Positions 42,392 to 54,905 of a DNA stretch of 64,000 nt are shown piece by piece. Position numbers and translations under genes: made by a program. The number at the start of each line of letters is the position of its first letter. Position 1 is the stretch's first letter. Below the pieces are notes generated by a model, which made no database searches, had not been told where the DNA came from, and saw only the letters and a list, made by a program, of their open reading frames with translations. Origin of the DNA: Gnetum montanum (taxonomy: Eukaryota; Streptophyta; Gnetopsida; Gnetales; Gnetaceae); assembly GCA_015680685.1 (NCBI GenBank), contig MNCI01026399.1, forward strand, positions 1,252,974-1,316,973, written 5' to 3'.

Positions 42392-43644
42392 AATATAAAT
42401 TTTCACATTGATAAAATATGCATAAATTTTAGCATTGATTGAAGAATCTAAAAGTAATGTAGAATCCCTCATAAGAGAATTCTAGAAATATCAAATTTTT
42501 TGGAAAAAAATAAGAGAAAAATAAATCAATTTTTTAAGAGAAAAATCATATTTAAAGGACAAACTTTGGATCAGAATTGTAACAAATATGCCTATCCTTA
42601 TCAAATGAGATTGATGCTTACTTTAATATATATATATATATATCTTATAGAACATAGGATGTTAAAACTAAAATAATTTAATTATAAATGCATCCTAAGA
42701 TATATAGCTAACATGATACATTTTAAAAATCATTTAAAAGTAAATTAATATATGACTTAAACCAATAATCTATTCCTTATAAATTCTTATTAGACAACCA
42801 TAAAGTAACTTAATACTTTGATATCATATTTATAGAGTATAAAAGTGCTTAAAGGGTGATTCAATATTGCAATCTCTTATTGATACAATATTCATTAAAC
42901 AACAACATACTAGTTGAGTTATCTCTTATTTCACATTGAAAATATTTGCATGTAAATAAATAATTTTATAAAGCAAGGTAATAGGCATCATATACATATT
43001 AGAAAGAAATTTCCAAACAAAATTGACATTAGATGTCTAATTTTTCTAAGGCACCTCTTATTATACAAAAATTATTTAGTAACTCATATTTAGCAGGTTG
43101 CAATTTTGAATAAATTATTCATGTTTATGTTTTATACTAATATTTACTTTCATAAAAGTTTAAGTAAGATAAACTATTAAGCTTGTTTAAAAAGGTTGTC
43201 ACATTAAAGTTTCTAAAAAATGGTAAGTTTTAATGTTAATTCTCATTACAAGTTCATGAAATCTTTAAGAATTTGCTATGGTGGATTGAATTTGTACTAT
43301 GAGAAAATTGCAACATTTTATTACTTATTGTCATTCTTCATAACTAAGGAAGAGCCTAATACATTGTTAAATATTGGATTAAATTAATTTATTCTTGAAT
43401 AAAAAGATAGATATTACTTCTAATATTAATACTAATTCAAATAATTTAGAAAATAAAGATTTACTTCAAATAAATAACTATTTAGCATTCCTTATATAAA
43501 GGTATTTTCTATTGGAAAGTAGGATGCATGGAAAGTACATTAATAATCTTTCTCATTTGATGGCAAAAAATCTTGGGATGATTTTTTAAATGAATTTTTA
43601 TTAAAATTTTCTAAAAAATGATGTAAATTGAACTTGAAAGTCTA
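42392..43644. other. AT-rich stretch, nothing recognised
   Basis: No coding signal. Contains a short AT microsatellite at 42627-42643. Confidence 0.5.
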
Positions 43645-45540
43645 ACAGTTTCATCATCATCATTATCATCTTGGCCTTGTACCAACAAAATAAGGTTAGC
43701 TACATGAGCTTTTTTTTGCTGACCTTTCGTGTTTATGAAGAGCTAGATCTTTGATCCTTTTCCCTTGTCTTCTTTGGTCTTCCTTTTGGTGGCTTTTTTG
43801 GAACAATGATGTAGCAACATTTATTTATAGGCTTATTGCTTGATCTTCTTCGCACATTTTCAAATAATCTAAGTTGTCATTCTTATAGGTTATCTAAAAT
43901 AGAAGCTACTCCAAGTCTTCCTCTAATGATTGTATTATGTAGTTTATCTCTTCTAGTAACATTAAAAATTAAAAAGCATTTATATTTTACTACATTGATT
44001 TGTTGTTCATGCCTCTTTTGTACTATCCAATGTTGAGTATCATATAAGATAACAGGCTTGATTGATATCCTATAAAATTTTTCCTTTAATTTTATTGGTT
44101 TCTTTTATCACATAGAACACCTCTAGCTTATCTTCATTTTGACCATCCTACTTGAATTCTATTTATGATATCTTTACCAATTTCACCACCTAATTGAAGG
44201 ATTGATCTTAGGTAGCTAAATTATTTATGGTGAGAGACTTTTTTACCTTGAATTGTCATCTCTATTTTACACTATTTATGATGTTATAAAATTACATTAT
44301 ATATATATGTCTTACTTTTTCTCATTTTTGAATCTTTTAATTCTAGAATGTGTCTCCACTTCTTCATTTTAGAACTAATATTTTCCTGAGTTGTATCCAC
44401 CAACATAGTATCATTTGCAAATGACATACATCAATGGATTTCATCTTATATTTCCCTTCTTGATATATCCATAATAATGATAAATAAGTATGGGCTAGGT
44501 CCAGTTCCTTGATGTAGACCTACTATGATTGCAAAATTAGATGTTATTACATGAGCTGTTTAAATTTTAGTGGTAGCTCCTTTATACATGTCTTGAATCA
44601 CTTTAATATATTTATCAAAGATGTTTTTTCTCTGCATGTCATATATCTTTTCCAACTCAACGAAGATCATATGTAGATTTTTTCTATGTTTTTAAAATTT
44701 GTCCATTAATTATCATATAAGAAAGTAGCCTCTAGAGTAGATCTCCATAACATAAATCTAAATTTATTTTTTAATACTATTGATTTAAGATTGAGACACT
44801 ACTTTATGATTATCGCCCAAAGCTTGATAGTGTGGCTCATTAGCTTGATCCTTCTCTAGTTTACAAAATTTTGTACATCCCTTTTATTTTAATAAATGAG
44901 AAGAACAAAGCTTTTCTCCAATTATTGGGCATTTCTCCATTCTTCAAATTTTGTTAGTCAAGAAACTTTTGTATCTTTGAATACTTTCCAAGATTTTATA
45001 GGAATGTTATCATGTCCAACAACTTTTCCATTTTTCATCTTTGATAAGGCTATCTTTACCTCAAAGAAAGAAAGTTCATTAACCAAACCAAAATATGGTT
45101 TTTCTTCTTGGATGTTTGTCTTAGCAATTCTTCATTTAATAATTCTTGGAAATAAATTTTTAGCTATCCATAATTTCATTATCTTTTACAAAATTCTATC
45201 ATCTACTTCCTTGCTACATTTGACATGATCAATGTTCTTACATTTTTTGTTTATGATTTTTTCCAATTTATATCTATAATTTTCTCCTTTTTTATTCTTA
45301 ATTTTCAATAAAATATATCCAAGATTTTCTATTTGGCTTTGACTATTAATATAGTTTCCTTCTTTTTTATCATCTTGTATATCAACATGTTTTCTCCACT
45401 ACCACTTTGTTGCCATTCCTTAAAGCATTTTTTCTTGATTTTGGATAACATGTTGCACTTCATCATTTCACTGCCATGGTATTTGGGATAAAAGTTCAAG
45501 TTTTTCATTGAATAAAATTCAAATAATGGTATTTCATGAG
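43645..45540 (-). pseudogene. Decayed RTE-type LINE with reverse transcriptase
   Basis: Read on the minus strand: a pre-RT region near 45400-45270, fingers with KMKNGKVVGHDNIPIKSWK (about 45050-44985), the palm motif GLHQGTGPSPYLF (about 44520-44480), the catalytic box as SFANDTML instead of FADD (about 44430-44405), and WRHILE. The element ends with AGCTAACCTTATTTTGTTGG (43708-43689) and a GATGATGATGA tail at 43665-43651, the plant RTE 3' signature. Many stops; the altered catalytic box shows it is dead. No endonuclease was recognised, so it is probably 5'-truncated. Confidence 0.75.
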
Positions 45541-45639
45541 TAGATATAACTAATTTTTATTTTAAATACCCTTGAGATTCACATTTTATGAAATGAATGG
45601 ATAATATGAACTTGTCTTCATAAGTTGATACATTGCTTT

Positions 45640-46030
45640 ATGTTAGTGGCTATGATATCATAATTGCCATATCATAGCTTATTCTACAATGTTATAGATG
45701 TGATGTAGCTAGGATTGGTTATGCTTATAAATACCAATCCACTGTTGTATCAAAAGCACCTTTCTAGTTAATACCTTAGATAGATTCTTGCAGTTTCATT
45801 TCACAAAATTAAAGTTAGTTGTGGGTACTTACAGTGTGGTTGTAAATAATTGAACAATATATTTATTTGATTGAAATATACCTGGACATGCTTCATGGAT
45901 GAAATAAAGATTAAAGTTGTTCATAAACAATGTAGCATTTCATTTAGCTTAGATTTACCTTATATGCAATTTACTTTCAGTTGTCATTTACTTGTCATTT
46001 GCATTCTCTCCATAAAAATCTTAATGATTA
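45640..46030 (+). repeat. Relic LTR of the Athila-like group
   Basis: ATGATATCATAA palindromes near 45652, a TATA box (CTTATAAATACC near 45729), TTGCAGTTTCATTTC, the ACCTGGACATGC block and AATAAAGATT near 45912 follow the order seen in LTRs A to C. The terminal part is missing and no gag follows. Confidence 0.55.
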
Positions 46031-46049
46031 TAGATAAACCCTGAAGCTA

Positions 46050-47180
46050 GAGGCCCATCATAACCTTGTAAAAAAAGGCCCAAAGGATAAGGGGACACAA
46101 GAAGAGGAAGAAATCAAAAATAAGTAGAGAAACAAGAGGAGAAATCATATTTTATTCAATAGCCTACACCATAAATGTGATAATCTATGAAGGTAGAAGC
46201 TTCAGTGTTGCCAACTTCTAGACTAGACAGATAGTTAACCCTCTTTGAAGATTGTGTAAGAGCAACCAGTGATAAATCATTCTTTTCCATAGTTATCTTA
46301 AAAATGAACTTTGGTCCATTCTTAGAAATTTTTCCAATAGAATTAAGGGAACATGGATAAGCACTACCCTTTTGGCCACTATTTTCTACTAATGGTGCTT
46401 AGTATGTAGGAGAGACTTATCAATTTAAACACAACAAACATGAAGATGTCGCTATAAAAATAGAAGAAGAAACATTTTCATATTTAGTAGATGCTATTAC
46501 ATAAGCACTAAACCTTTCAAATGTTGGCACTACCATAGCTTAGATCTCCATATGTTCAAATATAGATGTAAGAAATATTTGGTTGGAGAGAGCATATAAA
46601 ATGAAGGACAAGGAGTATAATGAAATGACCATTGCAGAAAAAATTTATTTCAAGATTGACACATGTCATATGTACCTAATGAAGTATTCAAATAATATTT
46701 TAACATATGTTGCTAGGAGTACTATTTGAAGTGGTAGATATTAGGCAAACATGACAAGTTTAATTTTCTTAGAAGTGCAGAGAAGATTTGAAGAAAAGAA
46801 GTAAAGGAAACTAAAAACTTCATTTCCTTATCTAATAAGAAAACTATGTAGGCATACTAGTATTTTGGGTTATACAAATGTCACATTAAAGAAGGCCCAA
46901 AATGTTCCTATGTAAACATATCCAAACCAATGTTAGCTAGGAAGGACCAAGTTGAAAAAAGACTGAGCATCAAAGTAGCAACAACATCTAAACTAGTAGC
47001 AAATATATTAGCCATAGGAAATGAGTAAGTAGGACCTAGTACTTCTACACCAGTACATGAACTAAGAGACTATAGGATTGCAATAAGCCACTTATAATAA
47101 TTACTTGAAATTGTAAGCTAGGGAAGAAGGCAAGTATCTAGCATGTTCAGAGTGAAGCAAAATCAAAACTAGCCTATATG
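46050..47180 (+). pseudogene. Third, decayed copy of ORFX (N-terminal part)
   Basis: Near 46060 the DNA matches the start of ORFX (GGCCCAAAGGATAAG against ATGGCCCCAAAAAGAG in C). 46500-46810 translates in pieces to ALNLSNVG, YFKIDTCHMY, LTYVARS and FLEVQRRFEEKK, aligning with B 39125-39480 and C 59958-60266. The coiled-coil half is missing or unrecognisable past about 47180. It lies next to a relic LTR without an intervening gag, so an internal deletion has joined them. Confidence 0.6.
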
Positions 47181-48207
47181 TCAACTAAACCAGCTAGTAG
47201 GCAAGTTTCTATCCACTTTATCGATGAATATTAAATGCAATAAATTTTTGGGAATGCTACTATTATTTCAAATTCATACTACTTCATCATTTTTGAAAGA
47301 AGATAAATATTCAAAGATAAAAATTTCTTGTTTTTTATCACTTTATTAAAGCCAAATATATTTTTAAAAAATTTCATAAATTAATAAGTAGATGTACTCT
47401 TTTTTATCTTAATTCATTTTTATTTTCTTTAATTTTCTTATGTTTTTCTATGGTGAATGAATTCTCAAATGCTTTTAGAATGAGCCAAATCATTTTCTTT
47501 AAAGTCCAAAGTTATTTATTGTTGTAATGATCAATTTTCAGAATTAAAGAATTGGTTTAAGAATTTTCTCCAAAAATTCTCTTGTTCTTATAGTTATTCA
47601 TATTCCATAAAGCTCTTATTTTTATCATCAATAATCTACCTTGTTATTGAACTAAGTTTCCAATATTATTTCATCAATTCAAGTTAACATTCATGTTATT
47701 AATTGTTATCACTATCATTAATTCAAATAGATTTTTTCTCAAACCAAGATTTTCATCTTGCCTTTCAAAACTAGATTCTAATGAAGATCAAAATTCATCA
47801 TTAAATTTTCTAGTGAATTTTCATTTAAATTCACAATTAATTAGTTTGTGGTATAATCTTAACATCCTTTATGCATTTGGATGACATTGATTATCTAATC
47901 TACATCTAGATGTGAGCTCAAAATATTTCAAAATAAGGATATTCTATATAGCATGATGTCATCATGACTTGTAATATCCTTAGTGTACAATACCATAACA
48001 TGTGATCAACTCACAGTTTGCATAGCTTTCATCCCATGAGAAAACCACTACTTGTGATCAATATTTTCATAATCTTCCATCAATAATGTCTTCACCATAA
48101 CTCTCAATAATTTACCATGACTCATGGTCCATTCTAGAAAGAAAGTAAATTAACCATGACTCATAGAACTATCATGGAAGATCATCATTACTCATGGTTG
48201 GAACATG
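47181..48207. other. AT-rich flank with degenerate CATGACTCATGG repeats
   Basis: No gene. From about 47950 the sequence contains loose repeats of CATGACTCATGGT-like units, which continue on the far side of element C (63210-63430). C is therefore inserted in an old repeat tract. Confidence 0.5.
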
Positions 48208-48212
48208 GTATT

Positions 48213-49081
48213 TGATGAGTCGTGTTTAGTAGGGCTCCAATATTAGATATCCAATATTGGAGCCACGATGTCGGGTATCTAACATTGGGGCACAACCTCC
48301 AATGTCAAGGATTTGATATCACCCCTTCTGTGTGAGCCTATAAATATCACACTTGGGTGCATGGTTGGAATATAGAAAGATAGATGGAGATAGATAGATT
48401 TCAAGTTTTGTTAGTTTCCAATGCATGCTCGTAGTATGATGTTAAGTGATTGTATGACATCCTTATTCAAGTGTGACCTACTTGGACATGTTATATGTTT
48501 GGCAATAAAGATCGAGATTACCTCCATCATTGCAGCATCCACTTAGCTTTATTATTGTTAATTGCTCAATTATTTACTATTTTCCTTAGTTAATGTTATC
48601 ACTAATTACTCTTAATTCTTTTTTTTATTAAGCAAAATAAGTACGACTAATTGTGAGCACTTAAGTGTAACTACTTAGTAACCTAGTAGTGTATTCATTT
48701 GGTATGCCTAGTAATGGTACACTTGGTAACCCTAGTAGTAGTTGCACAAAGTCCAAGGCATGTATAGAAGGTTAGGAAAGGAAACTCATTGCACATAGGC
48801 TAGTTAGACTTTATTTTCCATTGTTAATTAGATTAAACAATCAATTTATTTATTATTATTTTGAGTATCTTAGGGCCAAACAACATCAAGCATCATATGC
48901 CTCACTTTGGACTAAATCATACACACAAAGCTAACACTAGTTCAAGCGGGAAGATAATGAACTGTGATCAAGGCATAACGATCTAGATGCATGACTAGTC
49001 CCATCCATAGCATTTGACTGGATTGTGTGTGAACACTTGTGAGTCTTATGGTTGGGCATAAGGATACCTTGCCACTCAACA
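48213..49081 (+). repeat. 5' LTR of element C (869 bp)
   Basis: TGATGAGTCG to CCACTCAACA. U3 has a perfect 12-bp inverted repeat (GGCTCCAATATT at 48233-48244, complement at 48253-48264) around AGATATCC. TATA box CCTATAAATATC near 48338; AATAAAGATC near 48505. Confidence 0.9.
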
Positions 49082-49082
49082 T

Positions 49083-49102
49083 TGGCGCCGTTGCTGGGGA
49101 TG
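49083..49102 (+). promoter_or_regulatory. tRNA-Asp-type primer binding site of element C
   Basis: TGGCGCCGTTGCTGGGGATG, one base after the LTR. It matches the complement of the plant tRNA-Asp 3' end closely (one expected mismatch in the first 18), and is the best preserved site of the group. Confidence 0.88.
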
Positions 49103-49134
49103 GTCCTAGTTATCTAGATTAGTTATATCATACA

Positions 49135-49710
49135 TGTGACATCCTATCCCGAGATGTCATGGAAAACATCAAATATACGATATATTAGACATTATTCGTA
49201 TGAAGAAAATATACCAAATGTGAAATATATGTGATATTTGACATTATGTATAAGGGAAATAATAGGAAAAATGCAGAAAGAGAAATAAAAGGATGCTTTA
49301 TTGATATGGAATAGCATATTCGGATCATGCTTTGAGAGTGTTCCTTGGGTTTTTCTTCTTTTGGTATCTATCCCTTAGAGGCAATCTAGCATTGCCACCA
49401 TGATTAGGATTATAACCTAGCTAGAAGGGATGGCCAGTCCACTTCCTATCCTGCTTCACCTGGCTTCCCATGACTTGCCTATCTCAACTTCGCCACTCCA
49501 TGCTTGGCATGACCTCTAACCTCGAGTATAAATGCCTTTGGTCAAACCTCCAAAGGTTACCTCAAGAGACATGTCCATTATTACAACATGCCCTTTCAGG
49601 TCTTAATTAAAACTACCATTTTGGGTCTTGTTAAGATAATAATAACACTTGTTATGAAGAGACATCATCTTCATTAGGCAGTAGCATCATTTGAGAATGG
49701 GGATGTGACA
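49135..49710 (-). repeat. 3' LTR of element D (576 bp)
   Basis: Plus-strand TGTGACATCC to GGATGTGACA; aligns with 54253-54828. Confidence 0.92.
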
Positions 49711-49725
49711 ATCTATCCCCCTTAT
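49711..49725 (-). promoter_or_regulatory. Polypurine tract of element D
   Basis: ATAAGGGGGATAGAT on the minus strand directly before the LTR start TGTCACATCC. Confidence 0.8.
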
Positions 49726-50160
49726 GTTTTTTTTTCCTCAAAGGAATCCACGTTATCTATCTTTTACCAACTCCAATGCTTTCTTTCATGATCCTATGCT
49801 CCAATAATTTGATATCCCCTTTGAACTTGAAGTTATTTCTTTCTTATTCTGTAAACAAAATATATGTGAGAAAAATAGATGGAAAATTAAATAATACTTT
49901 CTTGATACTTCATTTTCTAAGATAATGACAAAAGATGAATTAAAGATTTATCAACCACCAATCACTAGTTCTAACCAGGATCACACAAAGTGCAACTTGG
50001 ATCTAGTTACCCAAGTGAAGGCAAGGAAAATTATTTATCCCCAATTTTTATTATCATAGATCTTTTACTTACCTAATTGAAATATAAATTAAATAATGAA
50101 TAAAATAATAAGATCATCAAATAAAAGTAAGAGTAAGATACTTCTTGATCTTAATCAATC
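49726..50160. other. Internal D sequence between gene copy and PPT
   Basis: AT-rich, no recognised feature; could include the 3' UTR of the captured transcript. Confidence 0.4.
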
Positions 50161-51377
50161 TTATGAATTGATGGAAGTAATTGTAATTCTACCATAAGTG
50201 GTATATGATAAGATGATCTTTTTTAGGATGGCAAGGCTTAATCTTTGATTCTTCTCAACTTATTCTTTAGAAATTAACTCTAGCAACTTGGTAACTTGAA
50301 AAAATTAGGCATCATACCAAATATAATCCAAAGTCTCAATGAATAATGTTGTTGATCCATCTTTATTAATCATTGTAGAGTAATTGGTAAACTATGGTTC
50401 TTAATGAGTGCTATCCATCAACATCATCTATTCTTGAATTCTAGAATCTAATTTATCTACTGAAGATTCAAAATAAGCAAAATATGCACTGGCCAATGGA
50501 ATTGCATGCTAAATTGATGAAAACATCTTCTTCAAGTTCAGTTCATCTTCCAAAGATTCCTTTACATATTCATATTTTAAGAACTCATCTTCCAAAGATT
50601 CCTTTACGTATCCATATTTTAATAAGTGATAAACACTACTTCCAACTTTTGCATTGAGGTCTCCACAAAGAATAAATGGAACTAGATCAGTACAACTCAG
50701 GAATAATTTATTCTTCAAACTTTCTTCTATTTTCTTAATCAAGTATGCTCCTTGACATAATCTAACATCTAAACATGTTGGTTTAGTAATCAAATGCATG
50801 TTAACCATGCATACACATCTCCTTGATAACTGGATTTTTAGAATTACTACCAAGGCTATGTGATTTTTCTGAAATCTTAATTGTTCTTTCCTTCCCATTG
50901 CTTGAAGTTTTGGAATTTTAAAAATCATATTTTCTAAACTACATTCAAATATTTGTACCAATTCAAACTTGGCTTCTTTATAAAAGATCACATAACCATC
51001 CATGTTGTGATTTTTGCAATATGCTAATCTGTACATCTGAAAATAAGATCTCCCATACGAACCTTTTGCTTATAGATACCTCAGTATCCCATCTTTCCCA
51101 AGTCTGGTTGGAATTGATATAGAAATTTCCATGGCAAGACTTCTTGTAAGCATAAGACATTAGCATCCAAATATTTTAACTTTTCTAAGATGTGTGGATA
51201 TCAATATTCATGCCAATCCAAGGTCCATGATGGACAGAGTGGATATTATTTCTCACTCACCAGAGATCTTGCAAGCATGTTGTATGTTGCAACTTTCATT
51301 CTTATTCTTGGATTATTTTCTGAATCATTTTTGTTCATGAGTATCATACTCGTCAAAATGACATTTTGATTCTCCAT
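50161..51377 (-). pseudogene. Captured CCR4-like deadenylase/EEP-domain gene, intronless and broken
   Basis: From a possible ATG at 51377 the minus strand encodes a whole endonuclease-exonuclease-phosphatase domain in order: KVATYNMLARSL (51299), LCPSWTLDWHEY, DANVLCLQEV with the metal-binding Glu (near 51155), KNHNMDGYVIFYKEAKFEL, NHIALVVILK, VNMHL..DVRLCQ, PFILCGDLNAKVGSS (near 50655), FTNYS, FIETLDYIWYD and a final HIPLMVEL (near 50190). This matches plant CCR4-type poly(A) nucleases, which shorten mRNA tails. The gene normally has introns; none separate these motifs, so the copy derives from spliced RNA. The open part is 51036-50509; elsewhere stops and at least one frameshift occur. The last catalytic pair reads YH instead of DH. 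Confidence 0.82.
50543..50626. repeat. 42-bp tandem duplication within the CCR4-like copy
   Basis: Units start at 50543 and 50585 and repeat the peptide YVKESLEDE in frame (14 codons). Two to three differences between units. Confidence 0.88.
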
Positions 51378-54238
51378 GTTGTTTTGGCCTATGTTTTGAT
51401 TGTAGGATGGATTAATATACCCTTTTCTTGATAGTTAAAGTTTGTTTTGTTTCTTCAACTAATTCTCCAACTAATACATCAACTGATCATTAACTAATAC
51501 ATTGACTGATAATCAACTACATTAACTAAATAACTACATTATCTAATTTTAGTAATATATAATCACATTACCTGATTTTTAGTAATATTCAACTATATTA
51601 TTTTTAATGACCTTTCTAGCCCCCTTAAAAACACTAACTTTGGCAATGTAACTAATGACGTGCCATACTGATCTTAAGACTATCTGTAAGGATTATGCAC
51701 TAAATCTTAAAGCCTAGAAGGTTAAATTTATAATATCATTGAATTATAGGATGCTTAGATGATAAATTTAACCTCACTATTGATTTTTTAAAGGTGAAAA
51801 ATGTTAGGAATGATTATTCATATGTTGAAAAATAACATTGTATGCTCAAGTTGTGTGAAAATTAAACTTTTGAGGATCTCGAGGTGCTATATTGGGAAAG
51901 GAGTAAACACTAATTTTTATAGTTTTTTGAGATGGATCTGACTCCACCATTTGGTCCAGAAAGTTGAAATTTATAGGAAATGACTCTTTATTTGCTAAAA
52001 AAGGCTTCCAAAATCAAAAGTTATGGCTTCTAGAGTCAAAGACCTTTGGCATGAAAAAGAAAACTTCCCAAGAGGTCATCCATCCTAGTTTTACTCTAGG
52101 GCAAGCATGCTTAATTATAGAATTTTTATTCTTGTGACTACTAGGGTGCCAAATTCAATTTTGAAAATTATTTTTGCAAGTTCCTAATTTAAATTAACGG
52201 TTCAACGATAAAAATTTAAATTCTCCATCAAATGATGGGAATCTCAAATTTTTCCATTCATTGATTGACAATTGACAATTTTCTGTCATATAATGGAGAA
52301 TTTGCCATTTTGTTGTGAATGGTAGCAACAGCCGTGGTGGCATGTCAGCTATGGCCTAGGTCGCTGCCAGATGGTTGAGCTGTGGACAACAAAGAGCAGG
52401 GACAAGGACAAGGCAAGTAATGTAGTAGATGGAGGTGCATGTTGGTGGTGATGGTGGTGGTGATGGTGAAATTAGGGGAAAAGGGCTACATTAATTGGTG
52501 TAGCCCAGGCCTATGTAGGCCTCTTTTAGGGCATGTGTAGCCCATCCCTAGGCTCATGTAGCCCTATTTAGGGCCTACATTACTTTTTTTCAAGGACTAC
52601 ACGACCCTTTTTTTGGGCTCGTGCGATCCTCCCTAAGGCTAGTGCAACCCTACACATGGCCTATGCAGCCTATTGCATAGTCCCCATGGCCCTTCCTTGG
52701 GTCAGTGTAGTTGGCATTGGGGTATGTGTAGCCTTGTTATGGGCTAGCGTGGCCTATGAGTGGGCTTTCACTTGAAGAGGTGGTTTTTGAAAATGTCCGA
52801 AGAGGCAGTTTTCCATGGAGCTGGAGGTGGTTATTGATGATTTTAGGGGTAGTTGTCGATGGAGCTAGAGGTAATTATTGATGGATTTGAAGGCGATTAT
52901 TGATGATGATAGAGGTGGTTATTGGCAGCGAAAATGGCAGGTGGTAGGTAAGAAAATGATGTGGGTTTTAGGAATGAAAGTTGCAATTGCAGTTGCAGGG
53001 AAACATGAGGGTAGGCATTGGGCATGGTGAGTGATGTGCATAAAGGAGTGGTAGTTGTGATGGCATGGTTGATGATGGAGCAACAAGGGCAGCAATAAGC
53101 AGTGCTGGCGTAGTGGCGCGAGGCTATGGATTGGTGCATGGGAGAGTAGTGGCAAGCGCAAGCAGCGATCACCAGAACAAGGGTGACATGGCCCTTGCAA
53201 GGGTTGCATAGTGCGTAGGGCCTGTGTAGCTCCTATTGGGGCCTGCACGGCCCTTGCAGGGTCAGCATGGCCTGTAAATGTTTTTTTTTGAAATGAAAGG
53301 ATTTTTTCTTAAAGTTTGNGGAAGGGGGTTTTGAACCCATGACCTCCCACTTAAATAAAAAAAAGTTTTTTTAAATATATATATTTTTTTAAAGTGGGGG
53401 TTGGGGTTTGAACTTGTAACTCTTTATTATTATTTTATTCCACCTTGCCTTGGTGGTTGATGTGGTGGTTCGTTCGATGATAGGGTAGGGGTTTAGTATG
53501 GGTAAATGGAAATTATAAGTTGATTTTTGACTTTAAAATTTTGAAATTTTTTTAAAATAATAATAATTTAATATTATTTTAATGCATGTATAACGAGAAA
53601 CTTAAAACATCAATATCTCCCAAACAGTAAGTCCAATCAAGTTGAAATTTGTATTGTTGAAATCATCTTGACGAGTACTATGTGTTGGACATAGTTTTAG
53701 GGTTCAAAAATGAAGTTAAGTTTTCAAGAATTAAAAGGACAAAACTATCCTATTTTGTTGAATTAACATTTCTAGGCTAACATATGGTAACTTGGAATCT
53801 TCTAGATTACTTAGATAGTGAATTTCAAAAAAACAAGATCTATTCAGGTCATGGTTACAAACTTTCTGAAAAGAAATTTAATAATGAACATGATCAGTTA
53901 ATAATTATAGTATTAAGATGGGTAAGAGTTACCTGGATTAGTGTATCATTGTCTTACCAACATCTCTTGTAATTGATTAATCTTGATGAGGCATGATTAG
54001 ATCTTTGTTGGTTAATGATATCTATGAAAGAATTTTGTTGGTGGGATCTATGTCTTTTTTAGATATTTAATCCATTATTCATGAAATCAATGGAACAATA
54101 TCTCCTAGCTTACATTGCAGACATATGGTGCATTTGGTATTGATCAATGGCATTCCATGTGTTGTGGCTTCAAGATTCATCATCAATGTTCATGTTGTAG
54201 TTAGCCCATGGTTCTAAACGGCCCTTGGGTTGTGGTTT
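51378..54238. other. Internal D sequence, no polymerase recognised
   Basis: Nearly 3 kb in the place of gag-pol without any retroelement domain. 52480-52780 and 53185-53275 are degenerate repeats of about 28 bp around TGTAGCCC and GGCCTGTGTAGC; 52440-52470 is GGTGGTGATG-rich. One unresolved base (n) lies at 53319. Confidence 0.55.
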
Positions 54239-54250
54239 GCTTTGATACCA
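54239..54250 (-). promoter_or_regulatory. tRNA-Met-type primer binding site of element D
   Basis: TGGTATCAAAGC on the minus strand, two bases after the LTR. Differs at one base from the usual TGGTATCAGAGC. Confidence 0.8.
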
Positions 54251-54252
54251 AT

Positions 54253-54828
54253 TATGACATCCTGTCCCAAAATGTCATGGAAAACATCAAATATATAATA
54301 TATTAGACATTATGTGTACAAAGAAAATATACTAAATGCAAAATATATGTGATATTTGACATCATGTATAAGGGAAATAATAGAAAAAATGTAGAAAGAG
54401 AAATAAAAGGATGCTTTATTAATATGGAATAACATATCCAGATCATGCTTTGAGAGTGTTCGTTGGGGTTTTCTTCCTTTGGTATCTATTCCTTAGAGGC
54501 AATTTAGCACTACCACCATGGTTAGGCCTATAACCTAGTAAGAAGGGATGGCTAGTTCACTTTCTATCTTGTTTCACTTGGCTTCCTGTGACTTGCTTGT
54601 ACCAACTCCACCACTCCATGCATGGAATGACCTCTAACCTCGGGCATAAATGCCTTTGGTCAAACCCCCAAATTTTACCTCAAGAGACACGTCCATTATT
54701 ACAACATGCCCTTTTGATTCTTAATTACAACTACCCTTTTGGGTCTTGTTAAGATAACAATAACACTTGTTTTGAAGAGACATCATCTTCATTAGGTAGC
54801 ATCATCATTTGGGAATGGGGATGTAACA
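54253..54828 (-). repeat. 5' LTR of element D (576 bp)
   Basis: Plus-strand TATGACATCC to GGATGTAACA, the same length as its partner; the first G of the terminal TG is mutated to A. Confidence 0.92.
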
Positions 54829-54905
54829 ATACATGATTGTTGTAAATGCATTAATGATATATCTTTCAGAAACTATTAAATCACACACATCATTAACAAA
54901 AAACA

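Larger units (their letters stand above)
49135..54828 (-). mobile_element. Element D: non-autonomous copia-like LTR element carrying a CCR4-like gene copy
   Basis: Complete 5694-bp insertion in the leader of C with a perfect target duplication ATACA (49130-49134 and 54829-54833) and two 576-bp LTRs. Orientation is set by the primer site TGGTATCAAAGC (minus strand, next to the right LTR; the plant initiator-tRNA-Met type) and a polypurine tract next to the left LTR. No gag, protease, RT or integrase was recognised. Inside, in sense orientation, is an intronless CCR4-like sequence. LTRs differ at roughly one base in ten, mainly by transitions. Confidence 0.85.

Noticed and set aside
48233-48264. 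Perfect inverted repeat considered as a rho-type terminator or MITE end
   Set aside because: It sits at the start of an LTR whose ends, primer site and target duplication are clear; it fits a U3 element.
52897-53248. His/Ala/Leu-rich frames on the minus strand inside element D
   Set aside because: Composition of a GC-rich repetitive region; two overlapping frames are equally open and neither has a domain.
53320-53460. tRNA-like B-box (GTTTTGAACCCATGACC) suggesting a SINE or tRNA
   Set aside because: No matching A-box at the right distance, no cloverleaf and no target duplication; common in plant repeats.
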